Below are positions 46,334 to 54,143 of a stretch of 64,000 nt of DNA, piece by piece; positions within the stretch are counted from its first letter, which is position 1; every line of letters begins with the position of its first letter. The position numbers and the translations under genes were made by a program. The notes below the pieces were generated by a model. The model saw nothing but the letters and a program-made list of their open reading frames with translations. It ran no database searches and had not been told where the DNA came from. The stretch comes from JAYQKL01 sp049889415 (lineage in GTDB: Bacteria > Pseudomonadota > Alphaproteobacteria > RS24): the NCBI GenBank assembly GCA_049889415.1, contig JBMHDL010000006.1, positions 1 through 64,000 of the forward strand. The letters are read 5' to 3'.

Positions 46334-47095
46334 ATGGCCGCCAAATCCTCCAAACCTTCTGCAAAAGCAACGAAGTCAAGCGCTAAAAAGCCTGTTGCTA
46401 AGAAACCGGCCGCTAAAAAGCCTGTTGCTAAGAAACCGGCCGCTAAAAAGCCTGTTGCCAAAAAACCGGCCGCTAAAAAGCCTGCCGCTAAAAAGCCTGC
46501 CGCCAAAAAACCGGCCGCTAAAAAGCCTGCCGCTAAAAAGCCTGTTGCCAAAAAACCGGCCGCTGAAAGACGCACCGCCAAGGGCTTTCGCGTCAACGAA
46601 TTCATCGTTTATCCGGCTCATGGTGTCGGGCAAATCATGGAAATATCAGAGCATGAAATCGCTGGTGAAACATTGGACCTTTATGTCATCAATTTCGACA
46701 AGGAGAAAATGGTGCTCCGGGTTCCGCTTGAGAAAGCCAAACAAATCGGTATGCGCAAACTGGCTGATAAGGGCATGATGGACGGCGCCATGCGGACCCT
46801 GCGCGGACGCGCCCGCATCAAACGCACCATGTGGAGCCGCCGCGCCCAGGAATATGAGGCGAAAATAAACTCCGGAGACATCATTGCCATTTCGGAAGTT
46901 GTCCGCGACCTTTTCCGCAATGAAAACCAACCCGAACAATCCTATTCAGAGCGTCAGCTTTACGAGGCAGCTCTTGATCGGTTAGCCCGCGAAGTGGCTG
47001 CAGTGGAAAAATCCACCGAAGATGAAGCCAAAGGGAAGCTTGAGACGCTCTTGAACAAGGCCACGAGCAAATCCGAAAAAAAAGCTGACGAGTAA
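46334..47095 (+). CDS. carD: CarD-family RNA polymerase-binding regulator with histone-H1-like N-terminus
   Basis: CarD binds the RNA polymerase beta subunit and stabilises open promoter complexes, notably at rRNA promoters. The CarD/CdnL domain starts at about residue 83 (FRVNEFIVYPAHGVGQI; PLEKAKQIGMRKLAD) and ends near 240. Before it lies an unusual 60-residue tail of twelve KKPAA/KKPVA pentapeptides, like histone H1 or AlgP tails, which should bind DNA without sequence preference. The tail is encoded by near-identical 15- and 30-base repeats. It could tie the protein to promoter DNA or the nucleoid. Confidence 0.95.
   Translation: MAAKSSKPSAKATKSSAKKPVAKKPAAKKPVAKKPAAKKPVAKKPAAKKPAAKKPAAKKPAAKKPAAKKPVAKKPAAERRTAKGFRVNEFIVYPAHGVGQIMEISEHEIAGETLDLYVINFDKEKMVLRVPLEKAKQIGMRKLADKGMMDGAMRTLRGRARIKRTMWSRRAQEYEAKINSGDIIAISEVVRDLFRNENQPEQSYSERQLYEAALDRLAREVAAVEKSTEDEAKGKLETLLNKATSKSEKKADE
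46385..46564 (+). repeat. Twelve 15-bp repeats in carD
   Basis: Twelve in-frame 15-base units of AAAAAGCCTGTTGCT type encode KKPVA or KKPAA. Larger 30-base blocks are repeated exactly, so the array probably changes length by slippage without breaking the frame. Confidence 0.9.
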
Positions 47096-47150
47096 AAAAT
47101 TCTAAACCAGATGTGCCCTTTTTCCGTATCTCTAATAGGGAGCGAGCAAA

Positions 47151-48062
47151 ATGACACACATGGATACCCAGGAAACGCTGAACGCGAATAAAAAATACAT
47201 CCAGGGCGCGATGAAAATTCCGCTTTTGACGCCTGAACGCGAGCTTGAATTGGCCCGTAACTGGCGCGAAAAGGGCGATGAAAACGCCTTGCATGAATTG
47301 ACCAGCGCTCATCTCAGACTGGTGATTTCCATGGCTTCAAAATTCCGCCGTTATGGACTGCCGATGGGGGACCTTGTCCAGGAAGGTAATATTGGCCTGA
47401 TGCAGGCTGCCGCCCGCTTTGACATTGAACGCGAGGTTCGGTTCTCAACCTATGCGAGTTGGTGGATCCGCGCCTCGATTCAGGATTATGTGCTGCGCAA
47501 CTGGTCAATCGTCCGCACGGGCACGACATCCGCCCAAAAATCCCTGTTTTTCAACCTCCGCCGTTTGCGTGCCAAGCTCAATGACACGGGCAACAACGCC
47601 ATGACACTTGATAATCGCGCCTATGTGGCGAATGAGCTGGGTGTCAGGATGGAGGATGTTGAGCTGATGGAAGGGCGCTTATCCGGTTCGGACAGATCCC
47701 TGAACGCCCCCTTGTCCGATCAAGAGGACGGGTCAAATCTTGAATGGCAAGATCTGCTGGTCTGTGACAAGCCGCTCCAGGACGAAACCGTCGGCAAATC
47801 CCTTGACGGTGATGTCCGGCGGCAGTGGATACGCGAGGCTCTGGAGCAGCTCAACAAACGCGAATATACTATCATTGTGGAACGGCGCCTGAAGGATGAA
47901 GGCATCACCCTTGAAAAACTCGGCAAAAAGCTCGGCATCTCCAAGGAGCGTGTGCGTCAAATCGAACATCAGGCACTGGGCAAACTGCGCGATATTCTGA
48001 TTAAAAAGGCTCAGGACAATCCCTGTGACGAAGGCATGTTGCCGTTGACGGAATTTGTATGA
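47151..48062 (+). CDS. rpoH: RNA polymerase sigma factor RpoH (sigma-32)
   Basis: Heat-shock sigma factor, 303 aa. Region 2 is complete (HLRLVISMASKFRRYGLPMGDLVQEGNIGLMQAAARFD, then FSTYASWWIRASIQDYVLRNW). The RpoH box QKSLFFNLRR, diagnostic for this group, follows. Region 4 has ITLEKLGKKLGISKERVRQIE. GGGAGCGA precedes the ATG at 47151. It lies 55 bases after carD. The clpB promoter at 6588-6616 is a likely target. The stop faces a CoA-transferase gene. Confidence 0.97.
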   Translation: MTHMDTQETLNANKKYIQGAMKIPLLTPERELELARNWREKGDENALHELTSAHLRLVISMASKFRRYGLPMGDLVQEGNIGLMQAAARFDIEREVRFSTYASWWIRASIQDYVLRNWSIVRTGTTSAQKSLFFNLRRLRAKLNDTGNNAMTLDNRAYVANELGVRMEDVELMEGRLSGSDRSLNAPLSDQEDGSNLEWQDLLVCDKPLQDETVGKSLDGDVRRQWIREALEQLNKREYTIIVERRLKDEGITLEKLGKKLGISKERVRQIEHQALGKLRDILIKKAQDNPCDEGMLPLTEFV

Positions 48063-48084
48063 CGCGGCGGCTGCACAATTACCG

Positions 48085-49212
48085 CTAAAATGCTTCTTCC
48101 GCTTTAAGCTTCTCCATCAATTCACCTGACAGCCCCCAGTCAGTCAGGCCCGTTTCATTATCCTCACCGACCTTGACCGGCGGGCCTTGAATGGCGCCGG
48201 GTGTGCGGCTGAAACGCGGCGCTACATTCGGCTGGTCAATGCCAAACTGGTGGGTGATGATATCCCGGGCCTTGTTGTGCGGATGCTCCTTAGCCTCGCT
48301 TAGACTGAGAACCGGCGCATAACAGGCATCGGTGCCGGCGAGCAGTTTATCCCATTCATCCCGAGTTTTGGTTTTGAATATGCCGGCGAGCGTTTGCTTC
48401 AGTTCCGGCCATTTAGCGGGGTCATATTGGGCATCAAAAGCATCATCCTCCAACCCCGCCAATTCCCGCAGAACCGCGTAAAACTGCGGCTCAATCGGTC
48501 CGATTGAGATGAATTTCCCGTCCGCGGTCTCATAGGCGCCGTAAAAATGCGCGCCCCCGTCGAGCATATTGGCGTCGCGGCCTTCCGCCAGAAACCCGCT
48601 CTGGTGGAAACCAAAAAACATGGCCATCAAGGAGGCCGTGCCGTCGGTTATGGCACAATCAATGACCTGACCCTTGCCGGAACGCTGCGCCTCAAACAAC
48701 GCCGCGCAAATGCCCATGGCAAGATACAGGGCGCCGCCACCATAATCACCAACCAGATTCAAAGGCGGCACCGGCTGCTCCCTGGTACCAATCATGTCCA
48801 GCGCACCACAGAGGGAAATATAATTTATGTCATGTCCGGCGCTGTGGGCCAGCGGGCCGTCCTGCCCCCAGCCGGTCATGCGGCCGTAAACCAGGCGCGG
48901 GTTGAGATCACACAAAATATCAGGCCCAAGCCCCAGTTTTTCCATCACACCGGGACGATAGCCCTCTATCAGGGCATCGGCAGAAGAAATGATTTCTTTG
49001 ACGGCCTCGACCGCCGCCGGCTTGCGCAAATCCAGACAGACTGATTTCCGACCGCGGGCGGTGATGTCAACGGAACCGTCCAGCAAGGCCTGTTTGCGGT
49101 CAATCCGCAGCACTTCAGCCCCCATATCCGACAACAACATGCCGGCAAACGGCCCCGGCCCGATACCTGCAAATTCAATGATTTTTACGCCCTGAAGCGG
49201 TCCGGATCCCAT
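48085..49212 (-). CDS. CaiB/BaiF family CoA-transferase (AMACR-like)
   Basis: 375 aa class III CoA-transferase family member closest to alpha-methylacyl-CoA racemase: start GPLQGVKIIEFAGIGPGPFAGMLLSDMGAEVLRIDR, then NPRLVYGRMTGWGQDGPLAHSAGHDINYISLCG with the catalytic-type Asp of GHDINY, and the C-terminal PPVKVGEDNETGLTDWG. Racemases of this type invert the 2-methyl centre for beta-oxidation of branched or sterol side chains. The ATG at 49212 has GAGGGGG upstream; the frame extends 14 codons further. Confidence 0.92.
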   Translation of the reverse strand: MGSGPLQGVKIIEFAGIGPGPFAGMLLSDMGAEVLRIDRKQALLDGSVDITARGRKSVCLDLRKPAAVEAVKEIISSADALIEGYRPGVMEKLGLGPDILCDLNPRLVYGRMTGWGQDGPLAHSAGHDINYISLCGALDMIGTREQPVPPLNLVGDYGGGALYLAMGICAALFEAQRSGKGQVIDCAITDGTASLMAMFFGFHQSGFLAEGRDANMLDGGAHFYGAYETADGKFISIGPIEPQFYAVLRELAGLEDDAFDAQYDPAKWPELKQTLAGIFKTKTRDEWDKLLAGTDACYAPVLSLSEAKEHPHNKARDIITHQFGIDQPNVAPRFSRTPGAIQGPPVKVGEDNETGLTDWGLSGELMEKLKAEEAF

Positions 49213-49231
49213 TTTGTCCCCCTCACCTTTG

Positions 49232-49723
49232 CTAAACCATCGCCGTGACGGCAATCAGATATGTAACATACATCACCCAGACCGCCGGCATGAAAATCAG
49301 CCCGGCCACCAACCGCAATTTCGGCGCAAAATAACCAGCCAAAGCACTGCTCCAGGCAATGCAAACCAAATTTCCCGCCACCACAAGCGGACCAATGCTG
49401 AACCCCAATGTAAAAACCGGATAAGCCAGACAAAAACCGGCAAATGCCAGAATATGCCCCTGCGGGCGGCTGGTTTCGGGCCAGACGGGCGTCGGCCTGT
49501 GCACAACGCGCCAATAGGCGACGCCCATGGCCGCAAATAAAAGGCTCCAGACGGATCCTATGACATAACCGGGCGGCAGAACCCCGTCAGCCGTTGCCAT
49601 CGGTCGATCATTCAAGCCAAGCGAAAAGATCAGCCCGTTCACGACAAGTGTCGCCCCCCAAAAGGCAAGTGCGGACAGGATGAGGCCTTTGGTGCCGGCA
49701 GGAGGAGAAAAAACAGATGTCAT
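49232..49723 (-). CDS. TspO/MBR-family membrane protein
   Basis: 163 aa with about five membrane helices. The family-type segment PPGYVIGSVWSLLFAAMGVAYWRV (about 50-73) corresponds to the conserved PPGWVF-PVWTxLY stretch of TspO. TspO proteins bind porphyrins and have been linked to tetrapyrrole and oxygen responses. Similarity is moderate, and the usual Trp-rich loops are only partly kept. Start at ATG 49723 (AAAGGG upstream); a TTG five codons earlier is unlikely. Upstream of the CoA-transferase and divergent from the PPOX gene. Confidence 0.75.
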   Translation of the reverse strand: MTSVFSPPAGTKGLILSALAFWGATLVVNGLIFSLGLNDRPMATADGVLPPGYVIGSVWSLLFAAMGVAYWRVVHRPTPVWPETSRPQGHILAFAGFCLAYPVFTLGFSIGPLVVAGNLVCIAWSSALAGYFAPKLRLVAGLIFMPAVWVMYVTYLIAVTAMV

Positions 49724-49775
49724 CAACAGCCCTTTCAAAGCTGGCTTTGCACGGTTGAATGTCTATATCTACACC

Positions 49776-50402
49776 ATGCGCGAGATCAAACCCGAAAAAA
49801 ATGCACCAGACGCAAATCTGCTGTCCTGCCATGATGATTTGGCCGCGACCCTTGAGACGGCCCTTTCCTATCTTGAACGGGCTGCTGCAGACCGCAAATC
49901 GGCACTGCACACCCCGGTTCTGGCAACCATTGGTCTCGATGGCACTCCCCGCACCCGCATGGTTGTGCTGCGCCGTATGGACCGGGAATCCGGCAGACTG
50001 ATTTTTCACACCGATCTCAGAAGCGGAAAAGTGGAAGAATTGGCAAAATCACCAATGGCCAGCCTGCTGTTTTACGATCCCAAAAAACGCATCCAGATCA
50101 GCGTCACCGGCACAGCCGCGCAGCTGTCGCCTGACCAATGCGTGCGGGAATGGCAAAACCTGCACGCGGGCAGCAAAACCGTTTACCAGATTGAACCCGC
50201 GCCCGGCGACATTGTGGCAACCCCGGACCAGGCCGTTTACATGCCCCGGAGCAATCAGGACGGCCGTGATCATTTTACCGCCCTGACCATACAAATTGAA
50301 ACCCTGGAGTGGCTCTATCTCGCCGCAGCCGGCCATCGGCGGGCTAGATTTCACTTTGAGAACGCCATGACGACGCCGGTCATGAACTGGCTGGCACCAT
50401 AA
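49776..50402 (+). CDS. PPOX-family FMN-binding protein (PdxH-like)
   Basis: 208 aa with a pyridoxamine-5'-phosphate-oxidase split-barrel fold: LATIGLDGTPRTRMVVLRRMD, then LIFHTDLRSGKVEELAKSPMASLLFYDPKKRIQI. This is the FMN-binding core. The C-terminus (RARFHFENAMTTPVMNWLAP) resembles but is not the classical PdxH ending W-x-x-x-R-L-x-P, so the substrate may differ from pyridoxamine phosphate. Start ATG 49776, 52 bases from the divergent TspO start. Confidence 0.85.
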   Translation: MREIKPEKNAPDANLLSCHDDLAATLETALSYLERAAADRKSALHTPVLATIGLDGTPRTRMVVLRRMDRESGRLIFHTDLRSGKVEELAKSPMASLLFYDPKKRIQISVTGTAAQLSPDQCVREWQNLHAGSKTVYQIEPAPGDIVATPDQAVYMPRSNQDGRDHFTALTIQIETLEWLYLAAAGHRRARFHFENAMTTPVMNWLAP

Positions 50403-50498
50403 TCGTGACACCCCCAGCTGCATGTGCGATTTTGTCACTTGGGCCAGACTTGGCAAACAGCCATATTTGGCGTACATGCTGATGAAATGGAGCTTAAG

Positions 50499-50888
50499 AT
50501 GAGAAATTTTTTGTGCAGCCTCGCCCTTACGGGTCTGGTCCTTATCCTTCCGGCCTCGGCACAGGAAGCTGACCCCGCCAAGGGCGCCAAAGTCTTCAAA
50601 AAATGTAAGGCCTGTCACATGGTCGGCGACAAGGCCCGCAATCTGGTCGGACCAAGCCTCAACGGCATTGTTGACGGCAAAATCGCCGCCGTCGAGGGAT
50701 ACAGATACTCCAAAGCCATGGAAAAATATGCGGCTGAAAATGGTATCTGGTCGGAAGCCTTGCTCGACACATATCTGGAGAAACCCGCCAAAGCCGTCAA
50801 AGGCACCCGCATGGCCTTTGCCGGCTTACGTAAACCCAAGGATCGCGCCAACGTGATTGCCTATCTCAGGCAGTTCGACGGACAATAA
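50499..50888 (+). CDS. Class I soluble cytochrome c
   Basis: 129 aa. Signal peptide of about 22 residues (NFLCSLALTGLVLILPASAQ), heme c site CKACH (about 39-43), axial Met in GTRMAF (about 106), typical of cytochrome c2/c552-type electron carriers in the periplasm. The GGAG site six bases before ATG 50499 fixes the start; the longer frame begins before the signal peptide. The likely job is electron transfer to a terminal oxidase. Confidence 0.94.
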   Translation: MRNFLCSLALTGLVLILPASAQEADPAKGAKVFKKCKACHMVGDKARNLVGPSLNGIVDGKIAAVEGYRYSKAMEKYAAENGIWSEALLDTYLEKPAKAVKGTRMAFAGLRKPKDRANVIAYLRQFDGQ

Positions 50889-50938
50889 GCGATTGCATGA
50901 CCGGGTGAATTTTTGGATGATGACCAGAGGTCGTCCCC

Positions 50939-51904
50939 ATGAGCACTGACAGCAGACAACAGAACATACTTATCCTGAAGCTCGGCGCATTCGGGGATGT
51001 TATGATGTCAGACGGTGCATTCCGGGACATCAGGCGCCATCATCCGGGTGCCCGCATAACCGTGTTGACCACAGCCCCCTACCGCAAAATCATGGAGGCC
51101 TGTCCACATATTGATGCGGTTATGATCGATCCGCGGGCGCCGCGCTGGAAATTCTGGCACCTCAACAGGCTGAAAGCGCAGCTCATCAGCACCCCGTTTG
51201 ATCGGGTCTATGACTTGCAGGATAATGCCCGCACCGCGCTTTACTTCAGGTGGATGCGTCACGTCCCGGCCTGGTCAGGCACGCAGACCGGGGCCAGTCA
51301 TCGCCACGCGGAGCCCAACCCCAAATCCATTCCCGCCCTGGACCGCATGGCCGGACAACTGGCCGCAGCCGGGGTGGAGACACATCATAGCTGCCACCCG
51401 GACCTGATATGGATGGGGGACGGCCTGGAGGAGGCGACCCTGACCCTGCTCGCCCGCAACCGGCTTGAGCGAGGTTTTGTCCTGCTGATTCCGGGGGCAT
51501 CCCGCCGCCATCCCCAAAAGCGCTGGCCTTATTATGCAGAGCTGGCGGACTGGCTGGTACATCAGGGGCACCAGGTGGTGACGGCACCGGGACCGGATGA
51601 ACTTGATTTGTGCAGCACTCTTCGCGCCACCATGCTGCTGGATGACGGCAAACCGCTCAACTTTTTTCAACTTGCAGCGCTTATTCCCCATGCCGGTTTT
51701 ATCATTGGCAACGACACCGGACCGACTCATCTCGCGGCGCATATTGCAAACACCAAAGGGCTGGCTCTGTTCGGCGACCACACACCAGCGCGCCTGACCT
51801 GTGTGGACCGCAGGTTTGACGTTCTGGAGACGAAAAATCTTGCGGATTTGACACTGGACACGGTGACCGCAAAGCTTTCAAAGCTGCTGCCAGCAAAAAC
51901 TTGA
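50939..51904 (+). CDS. Glycosyltransferase family 9 (heptosyltransferase-like)
   Basis: 321 aa GT-B enzyme of family 9. Start ILILKLGAFGDVMMSDGAFRDIRRHHPGARITVLT is typical (the usual Asp-Val pair for acceptor binding), and the C-terminal domain has LLIPGASRRHPQKRWP and FIIGNDTGPTHLAAH (about 262), which bind the nucleotide sugar. Probably adds a heptose or related sugar to LPS core or another surface glycan. A DUF6165 gene, a family often found with GT9 genes, lies convergent just downstream. Confidence 0.93.
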   Translation: MSTDSRQQNILILKLGAFGDVMMSDGAFRDIRRHHPGARITVLTTAPYRKIMEACPHIDAVMIDPRAPRWKFWHLNRLKAQLISTPFDRVYDLQDNARTALYFRWMRHVPAWSGTQTGASHRHAEPNPKSIPALDRMAGQLAAAGVETHHSCHPDLIWMGDGLEEATLTLLARNRLERGFVLLIPGASRRHPQKRWPYYAELADWLVHQGHQVVTAPGPDELDLCSTLRATMLLDDGKPLNFFQLAALIPHAGFIIGNDTGPTHLAAHIANTKGLALFGDHTPARLTCVDRRFDVLETKNLADLTLDTVTAKLSKLLPAKT

Positions 51905-51921
51905 CCAAAAACCTGACCAAA

Positions 51922-51957
51922 AGTCAGAGCAAAGGTCAGCGCAAAGGTCAGCGCAAA
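51922..51957 (+). repeat. Three 12-bp tandem repeats between GT9 and DUF6165
   Basis: AGTCAGAGCAAA (51922-51933), GGTCAGCGCAAA (51934-51945) and GGTCAGCGCAAA (51946-51957). A related ACCAAAAACCTGACCAAAAG precedes them. They occupy most of the space between two convergent stop codons. No stem-loop terminator is seen. Confidence 0.8.
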
Positions 51958-51968
51958 GGCTGGAGAAC

Positions 51969-52364
51969 CTATTCAAAATCCGTATAGGATTTTTCTTCAA
52001 TAATTGTGGCACCAGTCAGCAGATTAATGTCCTTTTTCAGAGCGGCACGTTTATCATTGGTGATGTAAACCGCCCGCGCCAGATCAATAAAGGTTTGGGA
52101 GAAATCCTTTTCATTCTCGCAGGCCCGGATGTCGTCCTCGATTTCCCACAAGGCCTCATTCACGCTTTTGAGGTCATTGGTCAAACGGGTCAACTCATCT
52201 GACGGGGCAAGATTGGCGTCGCGTGCCGCTGACAGCACCTCAAGCTCGTGACGGACATTTTTCAGCTTCCCCGCATCCTCGATGCGTTCAGACTTGATCT
52301 GCAGAATAGTGATTTTGTCAATCAGCTCACCGGCACCCACTTCAATCATGATCGGCTGGCTCAT
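51969..52364 (-). CDS. DUF6165 protein
   Basis: 131 aa, helical and charged. Start MSQPIMIEVGAGELIDKITILQIKSERI followed by LKNVRHELEVL and VYITNDKRAALKKDINLLTGA is characteristic of a small family found with sugar-transfer genes in proteobacteria. No catalytic motif is visible; a helper for a glycosyltransferase or an LPS-related role is inference from neighbours. AAGGAGAG precedes the ATG at 52364. Confidence 0.8.
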   Translation of the reverse strand: MSQPIMIEVGAGELIDKITILQIKSERIEDAGKLKNVRHELEVLSAARDANLAPSDELTRLTNDLKSVNEALWEIEDDIRACENEKDFSQTFIDLARAVYITNDKRAALKKDINLLTGATIIEEKSYTDFE

Positions 52365-52469
52365 GGATCTCTCCTTCACATAAAATGTGATTAGGCTTAT
52401 ACAGAAAAAACCGAAAAATTCCAGATTTTATTCGCCGAGCGCGGCAGGTGCCAAAGGGGTTGCTACAAG

Positions 52470-52718
52470 ATGAAACCGGAGCTTATTGACGCGCGCGGCC
52501 TGTCCTGCCCGTTGCCGACACTCAAATTGCGGCGCGCCCTTGAAGCGCTTGCGCCCGGTGCCCAAGTGGAACTGCACGCCACCGACCCCATGGCGGCGGT
52601 TGATATTCCGCATTTTTGCACTCAATACAACCATGTGCTGGTCAGCCAAACGCAGGACACCTCCTCAGGCAAGCATCCGGTGCATATATTCGTGATAGAA
52701 AAAGGCGACATCACCTAA
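52470..52718 (+). CDS. TusA-family sulfur carrier protein
   Basis: 82 aa SirA/TusA fold. The conserved active Cys lies in DARGLSCPLPTLKLRRAL (about residue 12). Family members shuttle persulfide sulfur, for example in 2-thiouridine formation on tRNA or in sulfur metabolism. No TusBCDE partners are nearby. Its TAA overlaps the TAG of the convergent Spx/ArsC gene by four bases. Confidence 0.92.
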   Translation: MKPELIDARGLSCPLPTLKLRRALEALAPGAQVELHATDPMAAVDIPHFCTQYNHVLVSQTQDTSSGKHPVHIFVIEKGDIT

Positions 52719-53065
52719 AGCGCTTTTAAGGCATCCTGGACTTCAGATTTGAAGCCGACGGAAAGATGCCCTTTTCCTTCAATCACCGGCCTTTTGACAA
52801 GGGTGATATGGTCACTCACCAAGCCCAGGACAGCTTCGGGCGACAGGTCGGCTTTTTGGGCCGCATCAAGCTGTCGCCAACTGGTGCTGCTTTTATTGAC
52901 CAGCTTATCCGGCCCCAGAGCCTCAATCCAGCTTTTCAGACTGGCTGGGGTGACCCCATCCGCCCGTACATCGACGAATTCATGGGCGATGTTTTCCGCC
53001 GCAAGCCATTTCAGGGCCTTGCGGCAGGTGTCGCAGTTTTTCAAGCCATAGACCGTCAGACTCAT
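52715..53065 (-). CDS. ArsC/Spx-family (YffB-like) protein
   Basis: 116 aa thioredoxin-fold protein. LTVYGLKNCDTCRKALKWL has a CxxC, and the C-terminal segment has the conserved VKRPVIEG of the ArsC/Spx family. YffB-like proteins of this type bind glutathione; reduction of arsenate is not implied since no ars operon is present. The ATG overlaps the coq4 stop (ATGA), so it is translated with coq4. Confidence 0.9.
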   Translation of the reverse strand: MSLTVYGLKNCDTCRKALKWLAAENIAHEFVDVRADGVTPASLKSWIEALGPDKLVNKSSTSWRQLDAAQKADLSPEAVLGLVSDHITLVKRPVIEGKGHLSVGFKSEVQDALKAL

Positions 53066-53805
53066 TCCGCAGCCTGCTTCAAATAATTAGGATCAAGAAC
53101 CGTCAGCCGGTCGCGGGTTTCCAGATAGGTGCGCGGCGGCAGAATATTCCATTCTTCCCGCAGTTCATCCAGAGGCCGCGGCATCGCCTCCCGCCAGTCT
53201 ATTTCCGGCAACCAGGCCATCCGCCCGCCATTGCGGAAAGCTTCGCGCAAGGCACTCCAAATGGACACTTGCGGGTTTAACTTTCGGTTCTGCATCAGCC
53301 CGAACAAGATAATGAGAAGGAAACCAGGATTGTCGATCATTTTATAGGTCACGCCAAGCAGGCACAATTCACCCAGCTGGTCGCGCCCATAGCCGGTGAC
53401 AACATGCCACAAATCATGGGCATCGCGCTGACGCAGATGAAACTTTTCCTGTTCAAGGGTGAATTGACGTTGATGCGACAAGCCGTCCTCGGAGGCCTGC
53501 ACCAAGCCGTCAGGGGTGATATTCTCGCTCCGGGTGAACTCAAAATATGTCCGGCCCAGAGACCCGTCCGGCAGGCTCTGCAAATAGTCGCCGTCGCATA
53601 ACAGCTCAATGAGATGCGGCTCGGCAAACACCTTGTCGGCGATTTCGGTTTTTTCAAACCGCTGCCATTCACGCCGGATGGCGCGCTGCCCCATAGCTTC
53701 AAGAATCGTAAAGACCTGAGCCGTGTCCTCATTGTCTTTCATCAGAAGACGCACGGCACGCAATGCGTCCAGAAAATTTGGTTTTTTTGCAGTTCCAGCA
53801 GTCAT
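53062..53805 (-). CDS. coq4: Coq4-family ubiquinone biosynthesis protein
   Basis: 247 aa. The Coq4 zinc signature HDxxH-x11-E is present: DAHDLWHVVTGYGRDQLGE (about 132-150). In mitochondria Coq4 is needed for the biosynthetic complex Q and, as shown in recent work, for ring decarboxylation/hydroxylation. Start MTAGTAKKPN at 53805 (GGGGG upstream) is better than a GTG-type extension. With ubiG (15415) and coq7 (56327) it completes a ubiquinone theme in the window. Confidence 0.9.
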   Translation of the reverse strand: MTAGTAKKPNFLDALRAVRLLMKDNEDTAQVFTILEAMGQRAIRREWQRFEKTEIADKVFAEPHLIELLCDGDYLQSLPDGSLGRTYFEFTRSENITPDGLVQASEDGLSHQRQFTLEQEKFHLRQRDAHDLWHVVTGYGRDQLGELCLLGVTYKMIDNPGFLLIILFGLMQNRKLNPQVSIWSALREAFRNGGRMAWLPEIDWREAMPRPLDELREEWNILPPRTYLETRDRLTVLDPNYLKQAAE

Positions 53806-53888
53806 TGTCTTGCTTCCCCCAAAACACAAAAGAAATATGCCTCAAACCGTCAGGATGAGCAATATGATTCCGGGGGGTGTGAGATGTG

Positions 53889-53975
53889 TGGTGCCCTCGG
53901 CCAGACTCGAACTGGCACTCCCGTGAAGGAAACGGATTTTGAATCCGTCGCGTCTACCAGTTCCGCCACGAGGGC
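53889..53975 (-). tRNA. tRNA-Leu (anticodon CAA)
   Basis: Reading the minus strand: acceptor GCCCTCG (ending at 53975) pairs CGAGGGC, anticodon stem ACGGA/TCCGT encloses loop TTCAAAA with CAA, a long variable arm (TTCCTTCACGGGAGT), T arm GCCAG-TTCGAGT-CTGGC, discriminator A, and encoded CCA (53889-53891). A class II tRNA of 87 bases with CCA. The CAA anticodon reads UUG. Confidence 0.97.
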
Positions 53976-54143
53976 TGTTGTCCACAGCGGGTGCAATATA
54001 GTCGCAACAGAGGTGGGCGTCCATAGAAGAGTTCAGACAGACCTATTTTTTTACCTCTCGATCCTGCCGTGATTTGCAATTCTGCTGAGGGGGTGGCAAA
54101 GTTTAGTAGGTAGGCCGCGGACTCAATGGGGGAGTTGGAGCTG

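Noticed and set aside
46395..46778. Second open frame through the carD repeats
   Set aside because: The repeat length is a multiple of three, so every frame stays open; only the CarD frame continues into a known domain.
51922..51957. Possible CRISPR-like array
   Set aside because: Units are contiguous 12-mers without spacers, and there are no cas genes.
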